From the NCBI GenBank assembly GCA_002356515.1, contig AP017605.1:1054001-1118000 (forward strand): 64,000 nt of DNA, given 5' to 3'. The notes under the pieces are model-generated. The model was not told where the DNA came from, ran no database searches, and saw only the letters and a list, made by a program, of their open reading frames with translations. The DNA comes from Mesorhizobium loti (GTDB lineage Bacteria; Pseudomonadota; Alphaproteobacteria; Rhizobiales; Rhizobiaceae). This document shows positions 16,985 through 25,932 of the stretch, piece by piece. Within the stretch, counting starts at the first letter, position 1. Every line of letters begins with the position of its first letter. A program made the position numbers and the translations under genes.

Positions 16985-17992
16985 CTATTCGGCAGGCACA
17001 TGTTTGGTGGCGACGGCGGGACCCGCCCTCTTGGCGCGGTACTCGCTGTAGGCGGCGATCAGCATGTCCTCGTCGCGATAGTGCGGCACCCAGCCGAGCT
17101 GGCGGTCGGCCTTGGACACGTCGAGCACGCATTCCTCGTCGGCGATCAGATACTGCTCCGGATCCATGATCGGCATGTTCATGAGATCGAGCAGGTCGAG
17201 CGTGCGCTTGACCGCCCAGCCGGGCGTCGGCAGCAGGATCGATTTCGAACCGGCATAGCGGATCAAATCGCCGAGCAATTTCTTCACCGGCGGCGGGTTC
17301 AAAGAGCCGAGATTATAGGCCTCGTTGGGCACGCCGGCCTTCCAGGCCGCGCGGGCAGCTTCCGCGCAATCGAACACGGAGATGAACTGATAGGGGTTTT
17401 TGCCTGAGCCGATCATCGGCACCGGCAGGTTCCAGTCGATCAGCTTGAACAGTTTTTCGAGGATGCCGAGCCGGCCGGGGCCGATGATCAGCCGCGGGCG
17501 AAACAGCGAGATCGACATGCCGCGCTTGCGCCATTCGACGGCGAGTTCCTCGGTCTTTTGCTTCGACCAGCCATATTCGCCAAGCGGCGCGACCGGATGC
17601 TCCTCGGTCATCGGCTGGGTCACCGTGTGGCCGTAGATCATGTCGGTCGTGTAGTGGACGAGTTTTCGCGCACCAGCCTTGTCCATGGCCTGCATGATGT
17701 GCTCGGTGCCGTGGAAATTGACCGGGAAGAAGAAGTCGTGCCGCTTGGCGCGCACCTGGATCGGCGAAAGCATCTTGGCCGACAGATTGTAAACCATGTC
17801 GTCGGCCTTGAGCCCGACATTGGCGACCGACGCCGGATCGGTGACGTCGCATTGGACGAACCGGACATTGCGGTAGTGCGCAAGGTCGCTCCTAGCGATG
17901 TCGGCGACGACAACCTCTTCACCATCGGCCACAAGCTTCGGGGCAAGGTGACGGCCGACGAAGCCGTCACCGCCGAAAATCACATGTCTCAT
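16985..17992 (-). CDS. NAD-dependent epimerase/dehydratase (extended SDR)
   Basis: This 335-aa protein begins with an unusual Rossmann motif, IFGGDGFVGRHLAPKL (GxxGxxG with Asp inserted), and has the catalytic pair in YGWSKQKTE. The sequence is typical of nucleotide-sugar epimerases or 3-beta-HSD-like extended SDRs. In the cluster it may be the reductase or epimerase acting on the keto intermediate produced by the DprE1-like oxidase, although classical DprE2 is a short SDR. The ATG overlaps the stop of the small transporter gene by four bases. Confidence 0.82.
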   Translation of the reverse strand: MRHVIFGGDGFVGRHLAPKLVADGEEVVVADIARSDLAHYRNVRFVQCDVTDPASVANVGLKADDMVYNLSAKMLSPIQVRAKRHDFFFPVNFHGTEHIMQAMDKAGARKLVHYTTDMIYGHTVTQPMTEEHPVAPLGEYGWSKQKTEELAVEWRKRGMSISLFRPRLIIGPGRLGILEKLFKLIDWNLPVPMIGSGKNPYQFISVFDCAEAARAAWKAGVPNEAYNLGSLNPPPVKKLLGDLIRYAGSKSILLPTPGWAVKRTLDLLDLMNMPIMDPEQYLIADEECVLDVSKADRQLGWVPHYRDEDMLIAAYSEYRAKRAGPAVATKHVPAE

Positions 17993-18423
17993 CGAACGGT
18001 CTCGCTTGCCTGGATCTTGTCGGGCGTGATGGAAGCGGTCTGGTCTTCATGCCCTCGCCCACTTTGCGCGATCAGCACGGTGCCGACGCAGATGAAGGCG
18101 ATGCCGGCGATGCGCCAGCCATTGAGGTCCTCGCGGAAGACGAAATAGGCGAAGATGGCGACGGCGACATAGGCGAGGCTGAGGAAGGGATAGGCGAAGG
18201 AAAGCTCGACCTTGGACAGCACATAGAGGTGCGAGGCCATGGAGATCACGAAGGTGCACAGGCCAAGGAACACCCAGGGGCTGAAGACGATCTGCAGCAG
18301 CTTGATCAGCGGATTGACGCCCTCGAACGAGATCGGCCCAAGCGACATCATGCCTTGCTTCAGCATCAGCTGCGCAGCGGCATTGGTCATGACCGTAAAG
18401 AGAATGAAGACGATATATTTCAT
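17989..18423 (-). CDS. small four-helix EamA/SMR-like transporter, possible lipid-sugar flippase
   Basis: This 144-aa protein has four predicted membrane helices (about 2-22, 45-65, 75-95 and 103-120) in the style of ArnE/ArnF and EmrE-like transporters. It includes the family's NAAAQLMLKQG in helix 1 and SFAYPFLSLAYV in helix 3. ArnEF-type proteins flip aminoarabinose-undecaprenyl phosphate. Between lipid-sugar synthesis genes and a GT-C-like protein, flipping of a polyprenyl-phosphoryl-pentose is a good guess. Its stop overlaps the SDR gene. About 120 non-coding bases precede it, so it may also have its own promoter. Confidence 0.7.
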   Translation of the reverse strand: MKYIVFILFTVMTNAAAQLMLKQGMMSLGPISFEGVNPLIKLLQIVFSPWVFLGLCTFVISMASHLYVLSKVELSFAYPFLSLAYVAVAIFAYFVFREDLNGWRIAGIAFICVGTVLIAQSGRGHEDQTASITPDKIQASETVR

Positions 18424-18546
18424 GCCAACTCACCACCCCGCATCATCTGCTACTACAAAGCTGAAAAGATTTCGTGAACTCACAAGACAATTTTGAGTAA
18501 ACCTTGCCATTAATCATTTGCTAACCATGATTCATTCCATTTTTAT

Positions 18547-19896
18547 CTATTCCGCTGCCTCGGCGCCGCGCCGCCGCAGGTCGATGCCGCAAGCCGTGCG
18601 CGCCCAGAAATCGGACATGAAGGCGGGGTCGCGCAGCGCTTCCAGCCTCGGCCAGTCCGCGAAGGACGCGGCGAAGGTAGCAGCGCCCATGCGCGCGTCC
18701 TTGTAGGGATTGACCGCTCCGCCGGCCGCGATGGTGATGCGGTCGAGCTCGTCAAGCAGGGTAAGCGTCGCCGCTCCTCTGTTGGGGAAATCCAGCGTCA
18801 GCGTGTAGCCCGGGCGCGGGAACGACAGCAGCGCCGGCGAGCGGATCGAGCCGAAGCGTTTCAGCACAGTGAGAAAGGAGCCCTGCCCGGCCCGCCGGGC
18901 AGCGGCAAGCAATTCGGGCACGACGGTGCGCGCAGCCTCTTCCGGCACCACACTCTGGTGCTGGAACAACCCTTTAGGGCCATAAAGCCGGTTCCAGTCG
19001 CGCACGCCATCGAGCGGGAAGAAAAAGGCCTGGTAGCCACTTTGGTGCGGCGCGGTCGCCCGGCCTTTCTTCCACCGGTAGGCGGCATTGAAGGCGGTCA
19101 GGAACGGCCGGTTGAGCACATTGAACGGCGGCTGGAACGGCACCGCCAGACTGCCGCCGGCACTCGAGGCCGCATGCGAGCCGTGCTCGGCGTGGTTGCC
19201 GGTAAACAGCAGCCCGCGCCCGCCGTTGCGGCCGCCGGCAAGCTGGTCGATCCAGGCGACCGCATATTCATTGGCCTGATCCGCCGCCTCGGCCAGATCG
19301 AAGAATTCACGGAGATCGCGAAACGCCGCCGTCTTCCCGACGATGTCGAGCGAAGGCACCCGCATCAGCCGGATCGAGGCCGAGAGGATCAGGCCGGTCA
19401 GGCCCATGCCGCCGATGGTCGCCGCAAACAGGCGCCGATTGTCGGCGGCCGAGCAGCGATAGGTCTTTCCATCGGAGCGCAGCAGCGTGAAGCTTTCGAC
19501 ATGGCAGCCGAACGTGCCGCGCCGGTGATGGTTCTTGCCGTGTACGTCATTGGCGATGGCGCCGCCCAGCGTGACGAATTGTGTGCCCGGAACCACCGCC
19601 GGGAAAAAGCCATAGGGTGCTGCGTGCGCGATGATATCGGACAGCAGCACACCGGCATCGGCTTCGAGCACGCCCGTCTCGGCGTTGAAGGAACGGATAT
19701 GGTTCAGGCTTCGCATGTCGACGACCGCGCCAGCCCGGTTCTGGCAGGAATCGCCATAGGAACGGCCATTGCCATAGGCCAGCAGCGATCCCTCCTTCGC
19801 CTCGCCGCCCTTCAGCAGCGCGATGGCATCGGCGGCGTGGATCGCACGCGGCGCCGGCGGTGTGGCAAGGCCAAAGCTGCGAAAATGTTCGGCCAT
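18547..19896 (-). CDS. DprE1-like FAD-dependent decaprenylphosphoryl-ribose oxidase homologue
   Basis: This 449-aa flavoenzyme of the vanillyl-alcohol-oxidase superfamily matches mycobacterial DprE1 in its landmarks. It has YGNGRSYGDSCQNR near 41-54, VPGTQFVTLGGAIANDVHGKNHH around 102-124, IGGMGLTGLIL, WNRLYGPKGL and NPYKDARM. DprE1 oxidises the ribose 2'-OH of decaprenylphosphoryl-ribose on the way to arabinose. The lysine matching DprE1 Lys418 is kept (Lys399). The cysteine targeted by benzothiazinones (Cys387) is Thr367 here. It starts two bases after the stop of the UbiA-HAD gene, so the two enzymes are made together. Confidence 0.82.
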   Translation of the reverse strand: MAEHFRSFGLATPPAPRAIHAADAIALLKGGEAKEGSLLAYGNGRSYGDSCQNRAGAVVDMRSLNHIRSFNAETGVLEADAGVLLSDIIAHAAPYGFFPAVVPGTQFVTLGGAIANDVHGKNHHRRGTFGCHVESFTLLRSDGKTYRCSAADNRRLFAATIGGMGLTGLILSASIRLMRVPSLDIVGKTAAFRDLREFFDLAEAADQANEYAVAWIDQLAGGRNGGRGLLFTGNHAEHGSHAASSAGGSLAVPFQPPFNVLNRPFLTAFNAAYRWKKGRATAPHQSGYQAFFFPLDGVRDWNRLYGPKGLFQHQSVVPEEAARTVVPELLAAARRAGQGSFLTVLKRFGSIRSPALLSFPRPGYTLTLDFPNRGAATLTLLDELDRITIAAGGAVNPYKDARMGAATFAASFADWPRLEALRDPAFMSDFWARTACGIDLRRRGAEAAE

Positions 19897-19898
19897 GC

Positions 19899-21332
19899 CT
19901 ACCAGCCCCCGATGACCAGCAGCACGGCGCCGATCAGCACCACAATCTGGCTGCGCCAGTCGCGGATGATGAAGACGACCGGATCGTCATGCATCTCGTC
20001 GCGGCGCGCCAGGATCCAGACACGCATGGTGAGGTAAAGCACGATCGGCGGCAGCGGCCAGATCAGCCACGGATGCGGATAGAGTTCGCGCACCGCGACA
20101 CTGTCCATGTAGAGCGCCAGCACCAGCGCCGAGGAAAACGCCGAGGCCATGCCGGCTTGGGCAACGATCTCCTGGTCCTCGGTACGATAGCCACGGCCGG
20201 CAATGCGTTCGCCGGGTGGAATGGCGGTGGTACGCAGTTCGACGAAGCGCTTCACCAGCGCCAGCGACAGGAAGAAGAAGATCGAAAAGGCGAGCAGCCA
20301 GAACGAGACGTCGACGCCGGTCGCGGCAGCACCCGCGATCACGCGGATCGAGTAGAGGCCGGCAAGCGTCAGCACATCGACCAGCAGCATGCGCTTGAAC
20401 GACAGCGAATAGGCCGTGGTGACGACCATGTAGCCGCCGAGCACACCGAGGAATTCGATTGGCAAAAACAGGCCGGCGCCGATGCCGATCGCGAGCAGCA
20501 CGACCATCGCACCGAGGCCGAAGGGGATCGACAGCGCGCCGCTGGCGAACGGCCTGTTGCGCTTGGTGATGTGCTTGCGGTCGAGCGCGAGGTCGAAGAA
20601 GTCGTTGAGGATATAGATCGCCGACGCCACCGCGCTGAACGAGATGAACGCCAGCAGGCATTGCCAGACCATGTTGGTGTTGAAGTACTCGTGCGACAGC
20701 ACCATGGGCACGGCGATCAGCGAATTCTTCAGCCACTGATGCACGCGCAGCATCTTGACGATGGTCCGCAAGGTCGGCTTCGGCGCCGGCATGGTTTCGG
20801 CGCCATGCGCCGCCTGCCAGCGCGCGGCATGGCGGTCGGGCGCGACGACGATTGCATTGCGCGCGGCGTCGAAGACCTGGAGATCATGGCGGCTGTTGCC
20901 GGCATAGTCGAAACCGCCATCGCCATAGGCCGATATCAGCGAGGCGCGCTTCTTGCCGGAGGTGAGATTATCGAGACCATCGGTGGCCAGCACCCGGTCG
21001 AAGATGCCGAGATGGCCGGCTATGGCCTCGGCGAATTTGCGCGGCGTGCCGGTCGCCAGCACGATCTTGCGGCCTTCGGCATGTTCAGTACGAAGCCGGT
21101 CGAGCAGCGGCGCGCGATAGGGCAGCGTCGCCGGGTCTATGTCGATGCGCTGCGCGATCGCCTGCTTCAGCCGCGCCGGCCCGCCGGCCGCCCAGAACGG
21201 CACCAGGAAGAGATAGAGCGGGTTCTTCTTGAAGAGGAGGAACAGGCCTTCCCACAAAAGGTCGGTCGCGATCAGCGTGCCGTCGAGGTCGACCGCAAGC
21301 GGTATTGCGTTCCTGTCCGACCGCGCATCCAT
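19899..21332 (-). CDS. HAD phosphatase-UbiA prenyltransferase fusion, phosphoribosyl-polyprenyl-phosphate synthase-like
   Basis: This 477-aa protein joins two activities. The N-terminal HAD domain (about residues 10-175) has the catalytic DLDGTL motif at Asp15/Asp17 and ATGTP as motif II. The C-terminal UbiA domain (about 190-475) has around eight helices and NDFFDLALD at 243-251, the Mg-pyrophosphate-binding motif. Rv3806c-type UbiA enzymes attach phosphoribose from PRPP to decaprenyl phosphate, and a phosphatase then removes the 5-phosphate. The fusion could do both steps. It is the first gene of the minus-strand cluster, followed immediately by the DprE1-like gene. Specific substrates are inferred. 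Confidence 0.82.
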   Translation of the reverse strand: MDARSDRNAIPLAVDLDGTLIATDLLWEGLFLLFKKNPLYLFLVPFWAAGGPARLKQAIAQRIDIDPATLPYRAPLLDRLRTEHAEGRKIVLATGTPRKFAEAIAGHLGIFDRVLATDGLDNLTSGKKRASLISAYGDGGFDYAGNSRHDLQVFDAARNAIVVAPDRHAARWQAAHGAETMPAPKPTLRTIVKMLRVHQWLKNSLIAVPMVLSHEYFNTNMVWQCLLAFISFSAVASAIYILNDFFDLALDRKHITKRNRPFASGALSIPFGLGAMVVLLAIGIGAGLFLPIEFLGVLGGYMVVTTAYSLSFKRMLLVDVLTLAGLYSIRVIAGAAATGVDVSFWLLAFSIFFFLSLALVKRFVELRTTAIPPGERIAGRGYRTEDQEIVAQAGMASAFSSALVLALYMDSVAVRELYPHPWLIWPLPPIVLYLTMRVWILARRDEMHDDPVVFIIRDWRSQIVVLIGAVLLVIGGW

Positions 21333-21510
21333 GTCCGTCCTGCCCTGCCAGCGTATGATCCGGGAAACCGGATTCTGGTTGCGCGCCGCGTTTCGGCGTC
21401 TTGAGGCTGGTATAGCGGGGGATGGCGTAGCGAACGTTAAAACGCCTGGTTGCAGACGGCTGCCGCGGCGGTATTTCCGGCGTCATTGTTAAACAACCGC
21501 TACCGGAAAC

Positions 21511-21540
21511 GATAAAAGGCCGAGCAAATGCCCGGCCTTT
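21511..21540 (-). terminator. terminator after the 87-aa secreted protein gene
   Basis: Arms AAAGGCCG (21515-21522) and CGGCCTTT (21533-21540) are followed on the minus strand by a T run. It lies about 20 bases beyond the stop at 21559. Confidence 0.85.
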
Positions 21541-21558
21541 CCAATCATGCCGCCTGGA

Positions 21559-21822
21559 TTACTTGATGCGGGCGACGCCGCCCGAAATTTCGACGGTTTC
21601 CGAGCCGGTCAGGGCTTCAAGATCACCGTTCGGCAAGGTGACGAAGCAGCCGTTCTGGCAGAACTCGACGGTTTCACCGCCGGCCAGCGCAAGGTCGGTC
21701 TTGCTGCCGCCCTCGGTCACGACCAGCGTGCGGGTCTCGGCGTCCTTGTTGACCGCGCTGGCGGCATGAACCGAGCCGCTCACGGCGAGCAAGGCGACGG
21801 CAGCGACGAGAGACTTCCACAT
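21559..21822 (-). CDS. small secreted protein of unknown function
   Basis: This 87-aa protein has a clear signal peptide (MWKSLVAAVALLAVSGSVHAAS). The short mature domain contains a two-cysteine loop, EFCQNGCFV, that could form a disulfide or bind a metal, within a beta-rich sequence. I do not recognise a named family. The start at 21822 is chosen because the signal peptide begins there; 21 upstream codons are also open but not protein-like. It has its own terminator and a 158-base upstream region, so it is probably monocistronic. Confidence 0.72.
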   Translation of the reverse strand: MWKSLVAAVALLAVSGSVHAASAVNKDAETRTLVVTEGGSKTDLALAGGETVEFCQNGCFVTLPNGDLEALTGSETVEISGGVARIK

Positions 21823-21980
21823 TTTGCAATATCGGTGTTCCCACCGCCTCTGTTGCATTTCGCAAGGCATTTTCGCCCTTTGCATGGGAGCTTATATGAG
21901 ATGGAAGCTGAACCGCAACTGAATGCCGCATTCATGCCGCAATTGGTTTTGGATGGACATGAGGCCGGCAGATTCCCGAT

Positions 21981-24500
21981 CTAGTCCGGATCTGGTTTCT
22001 TGGATCTGCGGGACTTGGCCAGCTTTTTCGCCTCGGCCGCGGCGTCCGCCTTGGCCTGCTCCTGTTCGGCAAAGTCGGCCTCGATCTTGTCGTCGTCGGT
22101 TGGCCAGGCCTTCGCATGTTTGGTCTCGATGACGGCGCGCGGCGTCGAGGGGATCTCGATATGCTGGTCGCTGAATCTTTCCAGCACGGCGAAGCGGACA
22201 TCGTTCTGCACGATGTTGCCGTTCATCACATCGGCCAGGAACACACGGATCTCGAATTCGAGCGCCGCGGGACCGAAATTGGAAAACAGCACGAAGGGTT
22301 CGGGGTTCTTCAGCACCATCGGGTGGCCGCGTGCGATCTCCAGCAGGATGGCGTGAACCTGCTTGACGTCGCTGCCATAGGCGACGCCGACTTTGATGTC
22401 GAGGCGGCCGAGCTTGTTGCGGTGCGTCCAGTTGCCGACGGCATTGTTGATCAGGTTCGAATTGGGCAGGATCACCGACTGACGCTGGAAAGTCTCGATC
22501 TCGGTGGCGCGCACACTGATCTTCTTGACCGTGCCGCTGACGTCACCGGCGACGATCCAGTCGCCGACCTTGAAGGGCCGCTCGGCCAGAAGGATCAGGC
22601 CGGAGACGAAATTCGACACCACATTCTGCAGGCCGAAACCGATACCGAGGGAAAGCGCGCCGGCGACCAGCGCCAGGCTGGAGAGGTCGATGCCCGCCGC
22701 TGATATGCCGACAAGCCCCGCCAGCGCCACGCCGGCATAGCCGACCGCCAGCCGGATCGAGTTGCGCACGCCGGTATCGACCTTGCCGCGCGCCATGACG
22801 GAGCCGTCGAGCCAGCCCTGGAACCAGCGCGTCAGGAAATAGCCGATGATGAAGACGATGATGCCCGAAAGGATGCCGGTAACCGAAATCGTCACCGAGC
22901 CGATATTGATTCCCGTCGCGAGCTTGTAGGCCCAGGCCTGGATGTCGCCGGGCTGGAATCCCCACATCAGCAGGATCAGCGGCAGGAAAACCAGCACGAT
23001 CAACAGGTTGATGGCAATGCTGACAACGAGGCCGAGCTGGTCGAGCGCTGTGTCTTCGTAACTCGAATTGGTCGACAGCCAGCGCCCGACGGATGTGTTG
23101 GCGAAAGCCCCCTCTTCGCCGATCGCGCGCGCCGACAGGAAGCCGATATAGGCGGTGATCAGCGCCGTGCCGGTGACCACGACCTGCAGCGAGACGAACA
23201 GCGCAAGACCGATATAGCCAAGCAAGGCGGCTATGATGGTGAACAGGCCAAGCGCCAGCGCCAGGTAGCGCAGCCATGCGGGCCACGGCCGCCAGCTTCC
23301 ATCTCGCGCCTTGAAGGGCCGCAGCATCGCCATCAGGATCAGGATGATGCCGACGACAATGGTGGCGACGAAACTGCGCGCGATGGTCAGCGACAGCGGC
23401 GATCCCATCTTGTCGTTGACGACAGACAGGAAAGTATTGACGCTGATGACGACCGCCATGGCGGTGGACAGGCGCACCAGCCAGCGCGCCGGCCCGGTTT
23501 CGACCGGGATGAGGCGCCAGTTCGGCAGCCGCGGCTCAAGCGCCGCATTGGTCAGGCGGTTGACGCAGAATATCACCCCGATGGCGGTCGCCAGCGCATT
23601 GAGGAACAGGCCAATGTCACCACGCAGCACATTGTAATAATTGAAAAAGAAGATGGTCGAGCCGAGGAACGAACCGACCGCCAGCGTTGGCAGCAAGGTA
23701 GACCAGAAGGCCACCGACAAGCGGCTGAGATAAGACGGATCTTCGTTGGAGGGGTCGGCCTCGAATACGCGCCCGAACAGGCGCCTGCCGCCGACCAGCA
23801 GCACCAGCGCCAGCCCGAGCGCCACGAAGGTTGCTGCTAGGATGGCCTGGAACTTGAACTTGAAAGCGAAGCTCAGCCAGGACGACACCGCCTTGTAGAA
23901 GTTGGCGTATTCCTCCTGGGCGTCGGAGAAGACCTGCGGGCTCAGCGCATCGGACAGCACGTAGCGCTTGGTCAAAAGATTGCGGAACAGCGCGCTGCGC
24001 ATGTTGCCGATCTTGTCGATCAATCCGTTGATGCGAATCGACAGGTTCTGCGCGGCGGCGACGACCGCGTTGATCTCGGCCTTTTCCGACGCCAGTGCCT
24101 GGCGTTCGCCGGTCACGATGTCGGGCTCCTGCGGCTGGCCTGCAGCCGGCGGTGGACCGAGCACCTCGATGCGATTGTTGATGTCGGTGAGCCGCGAACG
24201 GAACGCCAGCGCACTGGTCAGCGCCGCCCGCGACAGATCCTCCAGCTGCAGACGGATGTCCACGAGCGAGGCATCATCCTCACTGTCCTGCTGGATTTTC
24301 TTCTCGAGATCGTCGGTCTTGGCCGTCAGGCCCTGGATGACTTTCTGCTGATCGGTGATCAAGCCGGCGGAGCCCTGGCCAAGCGCCTGCGCCATCGCCT
24401 CGAACGAAGGCGGCGCCGAAATAACCAGCGCGAGGAGCAGGATGAGGCGGAGCAATCGAAAAAGCATGATTTGTTGACGACTCACCGGCGGCAAAGACAT
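21981..24500 (-). CDS. mechanosensitive ion channel protein with DUF3772 domain
   Basis: This 839-aa membrane protein starts with a hydrophobic leader and a periplasmic DUF3772 region with coiled-coil character (about residues 40-190). Several transmembrane helices follow, then the MscS domain: GFGLQNVVSNFVSGLILLAERPFKVGDWI lies within about 610-640, shown here only as its family-defining pore-helix and beta-domain junction. The C terminus is highly charged (Lys/Ala/Glu-rich). Such large MscS-like channels release solutes on osmotic downshock. The start is 24500, with AGG eight bases upstream; an internal ATG at 24467 has no ribosome binding site. Confidence 0.85.
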   Translation of the reverse strand: MSLPPVSRQQIMLFRLLRLILLLALVISAPPSFEAMAQALGQGSAGLITDQQKVIQGLTAKTDDLEKKIQQDSEDDASLVDIRLQLEDLSRAALTSALAFRSRLTDINNRIEVLGPPPAAGQPQEPDIVTGERQALASEKAEINAVVAAAQNLSIRINGLIDKIGNMRSALFRNLLTKRYVLSDALSPQVFSDAQEEYANFYKAVSSWLSFAFKFKFQAILAATFVALGLALVLLVGGRRLFGRVFEADPSNEDPSYLSRLSVAFWSTLLPTLAVGSFLGSTIFFFNYYNVLRGDIGLFLNALATAIGVIFCVNRLTNAALEPRLPNWRLIPVETGPARWLVRLSTAMAVVISVNTFLSVVNDKMGSPLSLTIARSFVATIVVGIILILMAMLRPFKARDGSWRPWPAWLRYLALALGLFTIIAALLGYIGLALFVSLQVVVTGTALITAYIGFLSARAIGEEGAFANTSVGRWLSTNSSYEDTALDQLGLVVSIAINLLIVLVFLPLILLMWGFQPGDIQAWAYKLATGINIGSVTISVTGILSGIIVFIIGYFLTRWFQGWLDGSVMARGKVDTGVRNSIRLAVGYAGVALAGLVGISAAGIDLSSLALVAGALSLGIGFGLQNVVSNFVSGLILLAERPFKVGDWIVAGDVSGTVKKISVRATEIETFQRQSVILPNSNLINNAVGNWTHRNKLGRLDIKVGVAYGSDVKQVHAILLEIARGHPMVLKNPEPFVLFSNFGPAALEFEIRVFLADVMNGNIVQNDVRFAVLERFSDQHIEIPSTPRAVIETKHAKAWPTDDDKIEADFAEQEQAKADAAAEAKKLAKSRRSKKPDPD

Positions 24501-24663
24501 TCAAAAAGCCTGTCCTTGATAAAGACGGCCATATCATGGGGCAAGCCGTCGCATCCCGTCGCGGACCTAAGCGTCGGCCAGTCGAAAGGCCATGGCGCAA
24601 TATTGGCTTTGCGGGTGCGGCCTGCTCTATAGTCTGCCGCATCGCCCGAACCGGATGACAATG

Positions 24664-25923
24664 ATGGCAGAGTACTCGGCCTTTTCGCTGCTCGCGAACG
24701 CGCTCAAGGGAAACAAGGATTGGAAGCCGGCATGGCGCAAGCCCGACCCGAAGGCTTCCTATGACGTCATCATCATCGGTGGCGGCGGCCACGGGCTGGC
24801 GACAGCCTACTATCTCGCCAAGGAACACGGCATCACCAATGTCGCGGTGCTGGAAAAGGGCTGGCTCGGCTCCGGCAATGTCGGCCGCAACACCACGGCG
24901 GTGCGCTCGAACTACCTGCTGCCTGCCAACACCCGCTTCTACGAACATTCGATGAAGCTGTGGGAGGGCCTGTCGCACGAACTCAATTACAACGTCATGT
25001 TCTCGCAGCGCGGCTGCCTGAACCTGGCGCACACGCCGGCCCAGTTCGACGACTATGCAAGGCGCGGCAACGCCATGCGCCATCTCGGCGTCGATGCCGA
25101 ACTGATGACGCCGGCGCAGATCAAGCGCCTGATCCCGGCGCTCGACATCTCCAGCGATGCACGCTTTCCGGTGGTCGGCGGCCTGATGCAGCGGCGCGCC
25201 GGCACCGCCCGCCATGATGCAGTGGCCTGGGGCTACGCGCGCGGCGCCGACCGTCGCGGCGTCGACATCATCGAGAATTGCGAGGTCACCGGCTTCCTGC
25301 GCGACGGCGACCGCGTCACCGGCGTCACCACATCGCGCGGCGATATCCGCGCCAGGAAAGTGGCGGTCGCAGTGGCCGGCAGCACCGGCCGCGTCATGCA
25401 ACTCGCCGGCGTCGAGACGATGCCGATCGAGAGCCACGTGCTGCAGGCCTTCGTGACGGAATCGCTGAAGCCCTTCATCGACACGGTCGTGACCTTCGGC
25501 ATGGGCCACTTCTATATGTCGCAGTCCGACAAGGGCGGCCTTGTCTATGGCGGCGACATCGACGGCTACAACAGCTACGCCCAGCGCGGCAATTTGCCCA
25601 TTGTCGACGAGGTGATGAGCGAGATGCTGGCGCTGTTTCCGGGCCTTGCGCGTGTACGCATGCTGCGCTCCTGGGGCGGCGTCTGCGACATGTCGATGGA
25701 CGGCTCGCCGATCATCACCACCGGCCCCTTGCCCGGCATGTATCTCAATTGCGGCTGGTGCTATGGCGGCTTCAAGGCGACGCCGGCCTCCGGCTGGACC
25801 TTTGCCTGGACCATCGCCAAGGATGAGCCGCACGACTTCAACGCGCCGTTCACCCTCGACCGCTTCCACCGCGGCCTCGTCATCGACGACAAGGGCCAGG
25901 GCGCGAATCCCAGGCTGCACTAG
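24664..25923 (+). CDS. soxB: sarcosine oxidase subunit beta
   Basis: This 419-aa subunit of heterotetrameric sarcosine oxidase has a Rossmann FAD motif, DVIIIGGGGHGLATAYYL (about 34-51). It also has the RAGTARHDAVAWG segment whose His184 matches the covalent FMN attachment site of SoxB. The complex oxidises sarcosine to glycine in the cytoplasm, passing the methyl carbon to tetrahydrofolate and electrons to oxygen. The start is uncertain by a few codons because ATGs at 24655, 24661 and 24664 are all in frame; 24664 matches the usual MAEYSAF N terminus. It is the first gene of soxBDAG. Confidence 0.93.
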   Translation: MAEYSAFSLLANALKGNKDWKPAWRKPDPKASYDVIIIGGGGHGLATAYYLAKEHGITNVAVLEKGWLGSGNVGRNTTAVRSNYLLPANTRFYEHSMKLWEGLSHELNYNVMFSQRGCLNLAHTPAQFDDYARRGNAMRHLGVDAELMTPAQIKRLIPALDISSDARFPVVGGLMQRRAGTARHDAVAWGYARGADRRGVDIIENCEVTGFLRDGDRVTGVTTSRGDIRARKVAVAVAGSTGRVMQLAGVETMPIESHVLQAFVTESLKPFIDTVVTFGMGHFYMSQSDKGGLVYGGDIDGYNSYAQRGNLPIVDEVMSEMLALFPGLARVRMLRSWGGVCDMSMDGSPIITTGPLPGMYLNCGWCYGGFKATPASGWTFAWTIAKDEPHDFNAPFTLDRFHRGLVIDDKGQGANPRLH

Positions 25924-25932
25924 GAATATTCG

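Noticed and set aside
16985..17992. Calling the SDR a DprE2 orthologue
   Set aside because: DprE2 is a short classical SDR; this is an extended epimerase-type SDR of 335 aa, so the equivalence is only a functional possibility.
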